Shown: positions 10,452-22,300, counted from the first letter of the stretch. The stretch is DNA of 64,000 nucleotides from Sordaria brevicollis (GCA_033439795.1 JAUTDP010000009.1:1488001-1552000), one strand, 5' to 3'. Notes: generated by a model from the sequence alone, not told the origin. Numbers and translations are program-made.

Positions 10452-12914
10452 TGTTTCTGGGACAATGTAGGTCGAAGAGGTTTCCTTGATGGCAACCCAA
10501 AGCGGTTGTTTGTGAGAGGATCAAGCCTTGTGAGGTTATACAGACTGTAGGGTAGGAAAGCGAAAGAACTTAGAACGAGTGTATCAAGTCGGTGATGGTC
10601 TCAAAAAAATTGTAAGCTCAGCAAAACTCGAAGCTTTCCTTGGGACCAGGCTGCTCATATAATCGTCAACTTCTCCATGATGACAGGCCGAGGGACAGAC
10701 CCCGTCACATCTCACATCGTCTTGATGCCATGGATAGAACTTTCCAAGTGCAACTCCGGCCAAAACGGAGAAGGTACGAGCTGCTGGTGACTGGAACTAC
10801 CGGTATTTTTGGTCTCTCAGAAACCTTAATATGGTTTTATTCAAACCCTCCACGTTACGCAAGACAAGTGTTCGGGCAACGCACGGGAGTCTCTGAGTGC
10901 TGTTCCTGGCAGCTCGTTCTCCCCCAGTTCCTTTTATAACATCCTTCTTAAACCTCGAGTCCCTGAAATAGCTGACACTGACGCTTTTCTTCAGGTTACG
11001 GATCCCGCACCCGACACCAAACGTCGTCATGTCTCCCGTCTCTTTGGCGTACGAGGCTACTCACGAAGGGTCCAAGATGACTCCTCCGCTGTGGTAGTTC
11101 CCAGATATAGATGTAACAGCGGGTGGCCTGTCTTGGATCGAGGTTGTAGATGTCCAGCGCTGGAAGACAAGGCGACCAGCGAGAGGCTTGTGGAAGCCCA
11201 TATCCTGCATCAAACAAAATGAGATACTTTCCCCGAGGTGGTTTCGAGTCGGACCAGCCTTCACGAGAGGAGATTACAACATCGAGCTGGATTATGAGGA
11301 AGGCCGTCAAACAAGCAACCGAAAATGATTGAGCTTGAGAGTGACATAACATCACTCATTGATTCGATCCCAAGGGGGCGGTTGGTTTATGGACCATGCT
11401 GTCTGTGGTGTATGGAGCCATTCTTCCGTCCAGACCTTTGTCATCTTGTTGTTTGAGAGAACCAACGGAGGGGGGTACACGACATGAGGAAGTGGCATCA
11501 TATTTGGCATATTGACTCTGACACGGATAGACTGTTAGCTGGGCACACCTTGGACGTATAAAGATACCTAACAAGGACTTCTTCGGGACAAGATACGGCC
11601 CGGAAGTCAGTTGGTTGTTCGATTGCAACTTCCGTTTCCTTGCCTTGACCGAATGGAAAGTGCAGTTCAGCATGCAGCCGTTTACACCACTGCCCGGGCA
11701 CTCATGCAGCAAATCCAAGACTGCGGTCGGGAGCCTCCAACCCCGCCGTCGCCAACTCGATCAGCACCTTCGACGCCCAATGAACGGCTGATCGTGGGTG
11801 CCTGGCCCGTGTTGGCTTCGATGATTGCCCTCATTCCGTTCCCGTCTGGCGGACTGAAACACCCAATCCCATGTTCTCTCCAATGTTGGAAAGCGAGATA
11901 ACCTTTTATCGGTTGTGTATTTCCGTTGCTCTTTAAAAAGCCCAACACTCCCTCATGCTGTTCGGTTTAGATTCTTTCCTGGTTTCATCCCATCAACCTT
12001 CCATCATCTACCCTCCGAGGACCTTAGGTTGCTCGGGTTGAAGGGCGGAAGACGGAATTTCCCAAGTCAACACCGGAAGACGCCGGACGGTCAGCCCCAC
12101 TCGTCTCACCGGCGGGGGGGCTCGAACACGGCCATTTCGGGCAGCTTCCTGGCAACGCTCGTCAGGCACAGGCCCCAGGGGCTCCTTCACAACCTAGGAA
12201 CGCCGCGACAACTGGGGGGAGTCAGCTAGGTACCCGTTAGCGTCAACCCACCCCCTATTCTGGAACATCACCATTTTCGGTTCCTGACTTCCATCAATCC
12301 AAAACACCGCCCGCGGGGATCCTGCTCGCTCCAAGATTGGATACCTTTGAACATTCATCTCTCCAAAGTCTCAAACCAACATCTCTATTGTAAACCTGAG
12401 GCTGCTTTTGGGACTTGAAGACACCAGTCTCTTCGCCATATAAAAGAGTGAAGGGGTACGTTCAAGCCATTCTCCCCCTCCCCTCCCCCCCCCTTTTGTC
12501 CCCTCTCCCGTCCGTCCTCACTGTCCCCATTCCATTCCCATCGCGGCATCGCCCCGCCATGCTCGCGTAACAGCAATCAAAAAAAGGACCTCTGCAGCCT
12601 GCCTGCCCCTTATCATTAGGTACCTTTTACCTACTACATTCAGCACTTGCACATGCTGGCCCAATGCCATTCATTCCCTTTTTCTTACTGGCTGCTGCGC
12701 CCACAGCGATTTATTTTGATTCGCCCTGCATCTGACTGACCTCCGTATTCTTGCCAGATCTCATAATCGCAGCCCACCGCAACTTCAAACGCGTTTTCCT
12801 TCTCCTCCTCCTCGAACCCATTCTTGCTCTACGCAACACCAGCTCTAACACTTCGAAACGCCGTGCGACGGACTCATACAACCTCACCTACCTACTCCAC
12901 AACACACAGTCACC
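10452..12914. other. Gene-poor intergenic region before PRA1
   Basis: These 2.46 kb show no supported gene. Small minus-strand frames around 11000-11950 contain intron-like signals (for example GTATCT with GCTAACA and CAG near 11515-11570) but give no continuous protein from an ATG. The last 500 bp are C/T-rich and probably form the PRA1 promoter and leader. A TATA-like motif TATAAAAG lies near 12440. Confidence 0.55.
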
Positions 12915-13445
12915 ATGTCGCGAATTCAGATCCCCATAGACGTCTTGACGTCTCGCCTCAACATGGGCGAGCGTTTCCAGAACTTCCGTTCGGGCTCGAT
13001 TGCTAACCGCTTCTCGAACCTGCGTCCTCTCTCCGAGTTCTTCGACTTCAAGCGCCTCTCCAAGCCCGAAAACTTCGCCGAGATGCAGTCCCGCGTCAAC
13101 TACAACCTTGGACACTTCTCCAGCAACTATGCCGTCGTTTTCGTGATGCTCTGCATCTATGCTTTGCTCACCAACCCTTGGCTGCTCTTCGACATCATCT
13201 TCGTCGTGGCCGGTATGTGGTTTATCGGCAAGCTCGACGGTCGTGACCTCGAGATCGGCCAGCACCGCTTCACTACTTCCCAGCTGTACACGGGATTGTA
13301 CGTCGTTGCTATCCCGATCGGTCTTTTTTCTTCGCCCTTCCTCACTGTCATGTGGTTGATTGGCGCCAGCGGCTTGGTCATTATTGGCCATGCTTCGCTT
13401 ATGGACAAGCCCATCGATGAGGCTTTTTCCGGGGAGGCGGTCTAA
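12915..13445 (+). CDS. PRA1 family prenylated Rab acceptor (Yip3-like)
   Basis: A 176-residue, intron-free protein of the same length as yeast Yip3. PRA1 proteins bind prenylated Rab GTPases in ER and Golgi membranes and help vesicle traffic. The N-terminal cytosolic part (1-70) contains RPLSEFFDFKRLSKPENFAEM and RVNYNLGHFSSNY, typical of the family. Two hydrophobic pairs follow (about 72-105 and 127-160), and the tail ends in PIDEAFSGEAV, the usual short acidic C-terminus. The start codon has the strong context CACCATG. The stop TAA (13443-13445) is immediately followed by ATG in the same frame, and a different frame stays open across it for 1.1 kb (next entry), so the 3' untranslated region is unusual. 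Confidence 0.95.
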   Translation: MSRIQIPIDVLTSRLNMGERFQNFRSGSIANRFSNLRPLSEFFDFKRLSKPENFAEMQSRVNYNLGHFSSNYAVVFVMLCIYALLTNPWLLFDIIFVVAGMWFIGKLDGRDLEIGQHRFTTSQLYTGLYVVAIPIGLFSSPFLTVMWLIGASGLVIIGHASLMDKPIDEAFSGEAV

Positions 13446-14593
13446 ATGGTCGGCCGCGAGCTCCCAAATCTGCGCCCCAATGGGGAAGACCATCAAGGCG
13501 CGAGCGGGCGGCGCGCAACGGGAGTGATGCTGAGGGTTGGTGGGGCTCTGGGCGAGTGGTGGAGGAACTGGATAGTGATGACGGCACTAATACACAAGGC
13601 GTTGGGGGATTGGTTTCAAAATCTTCGGGTAATAGATTTGCTAGTGATCCTCTTCGGTTCACAGGCATCGACTTGGGCAATAAAGACGGTGGCGGCGCGA
13701 GGTTACGGGGAAGACATACCTATGGGGCGGACACGACAGACGATGACTCGGAGGATTCGGCGAGCGATGAGGAGGACAGCGTCCATCTTGAGTCTGCTCT
13801 AGCACGGATTCGCCGGGCTCAGGCAAAGGGCAAGGCCGACGTTAAGCTGACAAAGGACGAATTGGCAGCTTTTGAACGGTATCAACGACGTCAGAATGGT
13901 GAAGAGCGGAAGAAGAAGGAAAAGCGAATTGCGGTACCGCTGGGTGCTCTTGCCCAGATTGAAGCACCCCGGAGCTCGTCTCGTGAAGAAGGTTCGCGGA
14001 CCCCACGGGATCAATCACCAGTTCCTCCGGCACGTCTTCCGAGCGGGTCGTCAGCTACCGGTGACAGGGAGCAGAGCTCCTCGCCCTTCAACTATTCGTA
14101 CGTCAAAGATCAGCCTAGTTCGGTTCGGCGTTCTCGAGATTCTCCTTCCTACGGCGACATATCTCCTGGAGCCTCGGGCAGTTCTCCCCACCACGATGTT
14201 TCGCGACAAGCTTCAAGCGGAAGCGGGGTCGATCCCTTCCAGTGGTTGCATCCCGCTGGTACCACCCGGCCTACGTACACAGGCGACTACAGGGGTAGTC
14301 GGACAACATCAGACAGATATCGGACCGCTAGCGACGAATACTCGGGTGAGGAAGACAGGCACCGGCATTCATCGAGGATCAGTAGTTCCGCCGGGAGGAG
14401 CACCAGCCATTATGACCGATCGGAGCGTGCCAGAGAACGACGAGTCGCTGATGAGCTAGTCAACGAGACCTATTCTTCGTCTAGAAGGACATCTGGCGAT
14501 CCGCCCTCCATCGCCAAGCGGAAAGAGTTATTGACTGGTAGTTCTTCCAAGTCATCATCTTCTTCCACTTCCAAGCGTCGAAGTCGTGGCTGA
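13421..14593 (+). CDS. ATG-less open frame after PRA1: Ser/Arg/Asp-rich protein of unknown function
   Basis: A frame different from that of PRA1 is open from just after a TGA at 13418 to the TGA at 14591-14593, about 390 codons with no methionine. Its content looks truly coding: GRPRAPKSAPQW near the start, SRRERAARNGSDAEGW, VVEELDSDDG, an acidic stretch (DDDSEDSASDEEDS), a charged probable coiled coil (LARIRRAQAKGKADV ... ELAAFERY) with a basic EERKKKEKRIAVPL block, then a long Ser/Arg-rich tail ending in SKRRSRG. I recognise no enzyme family. No good YAG acceptor lies between 13421 and 13570, so an upstream exon is not obvious. Possibilities are a non-AUG start, a dicistronic mRNA with PRA1, a missed upstream exon, or a one-base sequence error just after the ATG at 13446. 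Coding status is likely; the 5' end is unresolved. Confidence 0.6.
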   Translation, partial: GFFRGGGLNGRPRAPKSAPQWGRPSRRERAARNGSDAEGWWGSGRVVEELDSDDGTNTQGVGGLVSKSSGNRFASDPLRFTGIDLGNKDGGGARLRGRHTYGADTTDDDSEDSASDEEDSVHLESALARIRRAQAKGKADVKLTKDELAAFERYQRRQNGEERKKKEKRIAVPLGALAQIEAPRSSSREEGSRTPRDQSPVPPARLPSGSSATGDREQSSSPFNYSYVKDQPSSVRRSRDSPSYGDISPGASGSSPHHDVSRQASSGSGVDPFQWLHPAGTTRPTYTGDYRGSRTTSDRYRTASDEYSGEEDRHRHSSRISSSAGRSTSHYDRSERARERRVADELVNETYSSSRRTSGDPPSIAKRKELLTGSSSKSSSSSTSKRRSRG

Positions 14594-15113
14594 GAACTAA
14601 TTACTTGTTTTCTACTCGGGACCTAGGGTTGTGGGCATGGGTTTACACTCGGACATGGCAAAAACAGAAAAATAGGACTACTGGCTAGATGTCTTGTGTG
14701 GGGTAACGTTTTGCGTCGATAGATATAGTAGTTTGTGGTTCTTAATATTTATTTCTCCTATTCACGTTTTCCACTACTTTTTTGACGTTTGAGCTGGCCT
14801 TGTTGTCAATCAAATCCCTGTGTAACGTGATGTAGACGAAATGTGTGCTTCCCAACAAGTTGCAAACCGCCCGGGGCCAACAACCACCATAAAACGATAT
14901 GGAAGAGAGGCAGATAAGCAGCCCAGCCAATGTCTCGTGCCTTCATGTACCACAAACCTACCCAAAATTGAAAGAAGCTGGGTTCTTCCCAGCCAGAAAA
15001 TAAACGCCAAAAAAAACCCATAAACCTCAGAGACATGTATATGTCCACCCTTGTCCTTGTCTCGTCATTCATATCATCCTTCCCGTCCGTCCCACATCCA
15101 GCCCAGTCCTACT
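14594..15113. other. Convergent intergenic region
   Basis: About 520 bp between two convergent genes. It holds both 3' flanks; no open frame or repeat of note was seen. Confidence 0.6.
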
Positions 15114-16564
15114 TTAATCCGATAACATCTTCAAAACGCTCTTCAACCCCGCCTGCCAATCCAATCCCGCGGCCCCATCAAATACCCCATCCCTCTCCAT
15201 CGTCTTCTTCTCCCACACCGCATCTCCTCTCCGACCTCTTTCCACCTTTGTCGTGTTAAACCCCCTCCTCCCCAAACCAGAAGCTCCCATCATCGCCGCC
15301 GCCGCCGCCCCAGCCCCTGAACCACCACCACCTCCTCCACCGGAAGAACCACCAAGGCCAATCCCATCCCTCGCCAACCGCGCCACTTCACCCACCGCAC
15401 CCAGCGAGTCCCCAGCGCTGTACTTGGCCGCCAACGCCAGCAATCGGTCGACGATCTTGGGCAGCCGGATTCCTAACTTGGCGAGTAACCCCGTTAAAGC
15501 ACCGCCGGTGATCAAGGGCATGATGGCGAGCATGAATACTTTCATGGGGTGGCGTTGGGCGTAGTAGGCCAGGTCGCGGAGGAGGCGTTTGAGTTTCTTG
15601 AGGAGTTTTTTGATGAGGCGGGGGCGGGGGGAGCGTTTGTAGAAGGAGGAGGAGGAAGAGGAGGAGCGGCCTGTTGTCAAAAGGTTAGGAGGTGCGAGGA
15701 AAGGAGGAAGGGGGAGATGGGGGGTGGGGGGACGAAGAGGGGGGGGGACAAAGAGGGGGGTTGGAACGTACGGAATTTGGCGAAGAAGGAACTTCGTCTC
15801 CCGGAAGAAGAGGAGGATTTGAAGAACGATGGACGTTTGGGAGGCTTGTCTGGTCTGTGGCTGCTGCGCGGGGTACCACCGCCGCCGCCGCCGAAGGTGT
15901 CGAGGAGTCGGCTGCTGTTGTGTCGACTGAGAGAAAAGTAGTCTCGCGGAGCAGAGTCTCCTCCGTAAAGATCGCCGGCGCGGGACTTGGGAGTCTTACT
16001 GCCTGGGGATGGGCGCCGTGGGTTATCAGATTCGGAGTCGCTGCCGTATCCCATGCCATCGACGTCGTCGTTGTCATCACCGAGGAGAAGGGAGGCTAGG
16101 AATCCGACTAGACCTCCTGCTCCTGCTTCTCCTGTCCCCAGGCCGTCAGGTCCTCCTCTCGGTATTACTGCCCTTTCTTCTTCGTCCCTGAATCTAGAAC
16201 TTTCCCCTCTGTAGCTTTCCTGTCTTCGCCTTCGCCCGCTGCTGTCACTGGCATCTGGGGGAGAAAAGAGGTTTCTTGATGGTGGTGGTGAGCTCTCTCG
16301 CTCTCGTTCCCGCTCCCGCTCCCGTTCACGGTCCGCCGCCCTCATCTCTCGTTCTCGCTGGCGTTCTTCCCGTTCTCTTTCTCTTTCTCGCTCCCTGGAC
16401 TCCCGTTCCCGTTCCGAGTCTCGCCTTCTGAGCTCCCGGTCTCGTTCTCTGGTTTCGGTTTGTTCTTTGCTCTTTCGGGATGATGAGGTCCGGTTCGAAG
16501 GCTTTGGCCTTTTCGATTTGGATGAACGGCTGGAAAACATGGAACCTTCGCCGAACAGACCCAT
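15114..16564 (-). CDS. Low-complexity Arg/Glu-repeat protein with a hydrophobic C-terminal segment
   Basis: Two exons, 16564-15772 and 15670-15114, with a 101-bp intron (GTACGT donor, ACAG acceptor) give 449 residues. The N-terminal third is an Arg/Glu/Ser repeat (about residues 35-95, ERERE-type units). Then come an acidic region (DDNDDVDGMGYGSDSESD), Ser-rich basic stretches and, from about residue 265, a basic helix (RSPRPRLIKKLLKKLKRLLRDLAYY). A hydrophobic stretch of about 40 residues (VFMLAIMPLITGGALTGLL ...) could be membrane-associated. A Gly-rich linker and a short C-terminus ending in LKSVLKMLSD follow. A second ATG eight codons in could also serve as start. No family recognised; the conserved-looking part is the C-terminal exon. 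The intron is C-rich on the coding strand (see findings). Confidence 0.8.
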
Positions 16565-18169
16565 CTTGGCGATTCTATGTTGGGTTGTATTGGTGTTTAT
16601 GTGGTGGCACGGCTGCAGCTGAAAGTGTTTCTTTCAGAATCAAATATGACTAACAATGGCGTTGCTCTCTTCGTAGCCTGTTTTTGAACCGGATTGCTGG
16701 TAAAAGGTTGATGATTCGAGAAAAGGATAGGATTGCTTCCACGCAGGTCCGGGCCGTTTGGGTTTCTGAGAGTGGAGGATAACGGGAGTCTCTCCAACCA
16801 ACGAGAGAGCAGCTTGACGTGTCTAAGGGACGGGTGGGAGGAATGTTGCGAGCTGGGTATCCCCTTTCAGGAGCCGAAATCTGCACGACGATTGACAGCT
16901 AACGCAGGCATATGTATCCGTTGTTTTATGAAGTGCTGCCGTGGCACGTCTGGAACGCGTTGTCACCACACTTCCAAGACCTGACGTCTTTGCATGTATA
17001 AGTGAAGGGTAGAATATGGTATTGAAACACGGCGAGATTGGAGAGGGGATTGGTTCTCGAAACCTGTCATGCCTTTTGCCAGCCCACACAATCCGAGAGT
17101 CCCAGGCAAGATAGCCCTATGACCAGTACATATTCTAACCGGTTCACGTCAGTTCAGTTTCTCTCACCGCTGGAAATCCATGAGGCTGGGCGTTTTGGGG
17201 CTCGCTGAAGTCTGCGACTGGGCGCCATGCCTCGAGACTGGAGTTGGGACCGCAGGACCATCTACCCCTGAAATTGTGACCCTTGTCACGGTTGGGATAT
17301 CGGGCTCGGCACCCATGGCACCAGCAGCCCTGGCAGAATGAGAGCCCAACATTGGATGGAAACCCGCGAGTGGGGATTAGCGGTCACGGCGAAGCGGGGA
17401 GCCGGGGACGACCTTTTGGAGAAGCGACGGCGCGTTTGTCGATATCGTCGAGATGGTTCAGGTTGTCGTTGTCGCTGAGACTTGAAAGGCTGAGTCCGTC
17501 TGGATATGGGTTTGATGTTGAAATTTAGAGACGCGACATGGGATAGATATAGAAACAGTAGAAGTCCAGGCATTAGATATGTGAGATCAACTACTGCTTG
17601 GAATCAAGATCTGGAAACGACAAGGTTGGGAGAACTGTGCCCTACTTGTTTGTGAAGCTGAGCTCGCCTGCGATAAGCAATGTCAACTGAAGCTACTTTA
17701 CAGTGGGGTACTGTGTGTACCTGAACAAGCCACACGTGGCACGGATACCAAGTATATGAAACCGTAGAGGTACTCGTACTTTATACCGAGACAACTTCCT
17801 TCCACTTTTACAGAGGCAGTTGTGTTCAAGGCTTCCATTTCTGTTGAAAGAATCTTCACTTTCCAGCACTAGAATTCTGCTATGTAACGCTGGTAAAACA
17901 TGTACATTACGGTTTGCGTAGGTACGACTTGACCGCGTAAGGCTCCATCACTGCGAGCTCGAGACTGGTCCTGCCCTGCAGGGGTAGAGGTACCTGTAGG
18001 ATGGATGAAGGCGCGGGGCAGGCATGGAACTCGACTGAAGCTTCCACTTCTGTGTTGTCATCGCCTGGCTTCCACTTCCACCTGTGTTGATTCCTCCAAC
18101 TTTCAACCCCGCCATCACAACTTCTCTTCTGTTTTTCCATTTCGCCTTTTTTTCACAGCATCGATCAAG
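16565..18169. other. Divergent intergenic region
   Basis: 1.6 kb between two divergently transcribed genes. Short frames at 17280-17570 and 16650-17090 have no family or splice support. CT-rich DNA before 18170 is the probable leader of the thioredoxin-like gene. Confidence 0.55.
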
Positions 18170-19377
18170 ATGGTGTCGCCCGCAGTCGAAATCAAAAGCC
18201 CAGCGCAATGGAGCACGCTACTCGAGGCCACCAAGATTGTCGTGGCACAATGTAAGTTATACTCGGACCCCAGTCGCATCGAGGAAGCGATCCCCCCGTC
18301 ATGTATCCCATTCCTGGTGATATCCAACCCAGCCGTTTCCCGCCTTCTTTTATGCACAATATTTCATTGTGGTAGGACGAGATCCGTCAGTAACAGCTTG
18401 CTGACATGGTTTCCCCCCAGTTTACTCTCCCAGTAACGCGGCCTCGGTGTCGGCAATTCACTTTCTCGAAGATCACACTCAAGACCTCGAAGGTCGCGGC
18501 ACGGTCTACCAGATTGCAAAGATCAACATCGACGAGCTAAAGGCGATCAAGGAAGCTTACGGTATCACGGGCGTCCCCACGACTATGCTCCTCCAGAACG
18601 GCAAGGAAATCGACAAGGCTACCGGTGAAAACCCCAGGAGGCTAGCACAACTCGATGAGAAGCTCAGACGCGCTGTTGAGTCAGCAAAGACTGAACAGGC
18701 AAGCGGGAGCTCCTCCAACAGCTGGAGGGGTGCTGCGCTTCCTCGCGGATACGTCGATGTCACCGATCAGGTCGAGCTCAATCGGTCGGAGCTCTTGAAT
18801 GTCGACACGGAAACCGGTGGCGTCCGGGTGCTTTTCTCGAGCGAAAAGCCAAGTGCCTTGTCCGGAAGCAAGGGCGGCGCGAAGGACTGGGTTGAAAGCG
18901 ACACCGACGAGCAACTGCTGCTCTTTATGCCCTTCCAGTCCATACTGAAGCTACATACTCTCCAGGTTCGTGCTACAGAGACTGGGCGTAGATGTTGAAC
19001 GACACAAGCTAACATTATCCGACAAGATCACCTCCTTGCCTCCCACCGACGATGACGACGACGAGGTACCTATGAGACCCAAGACGATCAAGCTTTTTGT
19101 CAACAAGCCGCACAATCTCGGGTTCGACGAGGCCGAGGATCTTCAAGCTACGCAAGATATCGAGCTGTCCGAGAGTGACTGGAACAAGGATGGCACCGCC
19201 AGCATCCCTCTGCGATATGTCCGTTTCCAAAACATCAACAGCTTGGTTGTGTTTGTTGTCAACGGTGACGGCGATGGCGAGAAGGTCAGGATCGATAGGC
19301 TGAGGCTCATTGGAGAGTCGGGAGCAGCGAGAGATATGGGCAAACTTGAGAAGATCGGTGATCTTCCGGGAGAGTAG
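18170..19377 (+). CDS. Thioredoxin-like protein with PITH domain (TXNL1 type), redox motif lost
   Basis: Three exons: 18170-18251, 18421-18965 and 19027-19377, coding 325 residues. Residues 1-105 are thioredoxin-like (VSPAVEIKSPAQW, IAKINIDELKAIKEAYGITGVPTTMLLQNGKEI with the cis-proline in GVPTT). Residues about 130-315 are a PITH domain (TDEQLLLFMPFQSILKLHTLQ, RPKTIKLFVNKPHNLGFDEAE, ESDWNKDGTASIPLRYVRFQ). Human TXNL1 with this layout associates with the proteasome. Where the active-site CxxC should be, the protein reads FYSPSNAAS, so it should not act as a disulfide reductase. Intron 1 (169 bp) is standard. Intron 2 (61 bp) has a GTTCGT donor and an AAG acceptor, but the frame and homology fit only this junction. 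The start has A at -3 and G at +4. Confidence 0.9.
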
Positions 19378-22300
19378 AAGAGGGAAAGGAGGTTTAGTAT
19401 TGAAACCGGGTACTCTGACACCTGGATGAGTAATCATGTTGTTCAGGTCGAACTACAGTTTCAGGAGGCCGGCGGTTAGAGCGTCAGATACTGCGCATTC
19501 AAGATACCACTAATATCAGGTAGCAGGCGTTCAAGTTGCGCCGTTGGGAATTAAACATTTGCGTTGCATGACGTCCAGGTCCATATTCAGACAATAATCG
19601 TGAATCTGTACGCCGGAGTTTAAAGGGCAGTCTTTCGGCAGAATCAATCCCCGCGCAGAGCCGTGATATTGATTAAGCGGATGCCCCAAACATCAACCTG
19701 GGATAACGACGCGGAAATGGCAAAACCGTAGTTGACCACATCCTGGCGATGGTTGAACATGTTTGATGATCAACATGACGGCACTAGTTCAACTTGGAGC
19801 CGGCCTTCAGACGCCGCTCGCAATTACGAAGTGGTGTCCACAGCGTATTTTTTTCACGCTTAATAGTCAAAGTAGCCCCAGATAAGTATGTCCGATCTCT
19901 TCATCACCATCCAGCCCTAAGGGGTTGTTTCTCGATGGACTGACTGACAAGGAGATCGGCCTGCAATATGATTTATCTAGGCCACGACTGACGCGACGTT
20001 TTCACGGAATCTCCCGAGGGAGATGAAAACGAAGCAACACGGGTAATGTTTTGAATGAGTCGTGACCGCCGCACGAGGAAAAAAAAGAAGAGAAAAGAGG
20101 AAGGAAAAGGATTTCGGCTCGAAGTCTTGATAAAAGCAAAATTTTAGTGGAGCAGTCCAGCCTGCTTAGTCAGGATCCGTACTCCACACTTTTGAGTTTT
20201 GAGGTGGGCTCAGATGTGTCTGTAGCCAATCAAAACTGTTCCTGTCTGTCAGGACGTCGGGCAGCTGGCAGAGCATTCGGCCACTCCTTAGGCTTCGCTC
20301 TTGGCATCTGCTTGCGTCGTAGCATTCCGTCTGCGGTCAGCCAATGTCACAAGTCTGAAGTCGACTTCTAGAATGTTGACGCCGTCCCAGACTTTCACAG
20401 CTCACACAGCGTCAGCACCAAGGGACCACCACAAACCGTCAACGCCACTTCCAACCATTTCCTACCCACTTCTGCTACTTTTGAAGCTTTCGGTTGCCTC
20501 GATATTGTTGGTTGGCATCAGGGTTTGTCCTGATGATGTCTCCTGTTGTTTGTGTGACCCCCTCCTTGGCCTCAACGTCGAGTCCTTCGTTCACCACAGC
20601 CAGGCAACTCCGGGTCCTTGAGGGCTTGATGACCAAAGCAAGAGCTGAACTCTTGATTGCTCACATTCGAGACTGTTAGTTTGTTACAGCGCAAAAACGA
20701 CGAGCCACTGTCATCTCGGTCTTCATTACCCATTTCCTCGCCTGTGGGCTTTTGAAACTACACATGGGGCATTGCTCCGTATAGAGTGGCATCGTTTGCG
20801 CTTGAAATCTCCCAGCCTAGGGAAGCATGTGTGGCCGGTGTGCTCGTTCCGCCCAGCATAACATCGTCTCTCAGCTAACACATATTGTCGCCCACGCCCA
20901 CGCCCCGAACCTCCCAAGTCGCCCGGTTGATATGAGGAAAGATTATGCGAAACAAGCATGCGAGGATCCATCGGCGCGCCAGCGTTTTGGCCATCGCATA
21001 ACCGTAATGACTGATCGTCACCTCCCACATACATCGTCTCGTATGCGTGGGGTGTGTGTGGCCGTCTTGTCTCCAACAACTCCTGGAGCCTGATGGTCTC
21101 CGTCCGGTCTTTGTGTCGTTGCTGAACTTCAAGCCCAGCTCCGAGCTGACCCATGGATCCCGCCCGGTGTTACCCTTCTCGGATGTCCTACCAATCCGTA
21201 ACAATGTCCAAAATGTATTGGATATTGGGCACAGCGCAAAGCAAAAGAGGCGTTCATATCGGAATTGGACGCATGCTATACGATATTCCGAACGACACGA
21301 TGCAATGGCATATTCGCTGCAACTGGTTTCTACGCCTTGATCGAGTTCTACTCCATCGAGTACTCCAGCCCGGATCTGGCACTGACCCAGAAGCCGGAAC
21401 TTACTCTTCTCCAAAATCTCTAGAGCCTAGTTGTCCACTTACTTACAAGTCATCTGCAAAACTTGCGCAATGATGATGTGAAAGTCATTCGCTAGCCTGC
21501 TGGGCTACAAGCTAGCAGCCAACTTGCAACAAGTTGACCCCCGCTCCTCTGGACGGTCGTCGTCTCATCGACACACTATGTACGCGTCCGGTCCAGCCGC
21601 TTAACCCCTACCCCTCGGCTCCAACATTGCTGCGTAAACTGCAACTCTGTTTCGACGGCACGTTACCATGGCTCCAAGATCGGTAAGCCTGGGTACTAAT
21701 GAATCCAAACGCTGCAGGCATAGAAGGCGGTCCCTATATGCTAAGAATAGCTCATAGCAGTCCCCAGTCATGTATCATCCGTCTGCTTGTCCACTACTAA
21801 CTAAGCCAGTATTTCTTCTCAATCGAGCCCCCTTACAGCCAAGTTCGCAATCACCTGTTAACCACCACGCTGTCAAAGGACCCCTCCTGTACAAAGTACC
21901 TTTTCATCCCGCTTCTAGGTCACCGGGGCCCGTCCGAACGGCAACAGTTTTCGATCCCAATCGTCAGAAAGGTATGGCTATCGTGGATCCCGCCCTGGTT
22001 CAAGGTATGTCATGAACATGACAAACCTCGACGTTGTCCTAGACTTAGCGTCAACCGGCGGTCGTCGGACGATTCTGAAATCATCACCCGTCATGTTTGG
22101 TGCCTGTTCTAGGTACAGTACTCCACGGCCAGTCTAGTGTGCGAGCGAGTGTCCTCCTTGCGGGAGGTCTCATCTCTCCGTCTTAATTCGCTTGCTCCAG
22201 TCAATGGCACGCTTTACCGTGTAGAGCAGCTCGCATAGCCATGTCTCCTAGCGTTGGACATGTGCTGCTCTTCCTTGTTCCTGACGAATTTCTTAACTCG

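Noticed and set aside
10996..11355. Minus-strand 119-residue frame with a hydrophobic N-terminus
   Set aside because: No clear signal-peptide cleavage site, no family, no frame-keeping intron; probably intergenic.
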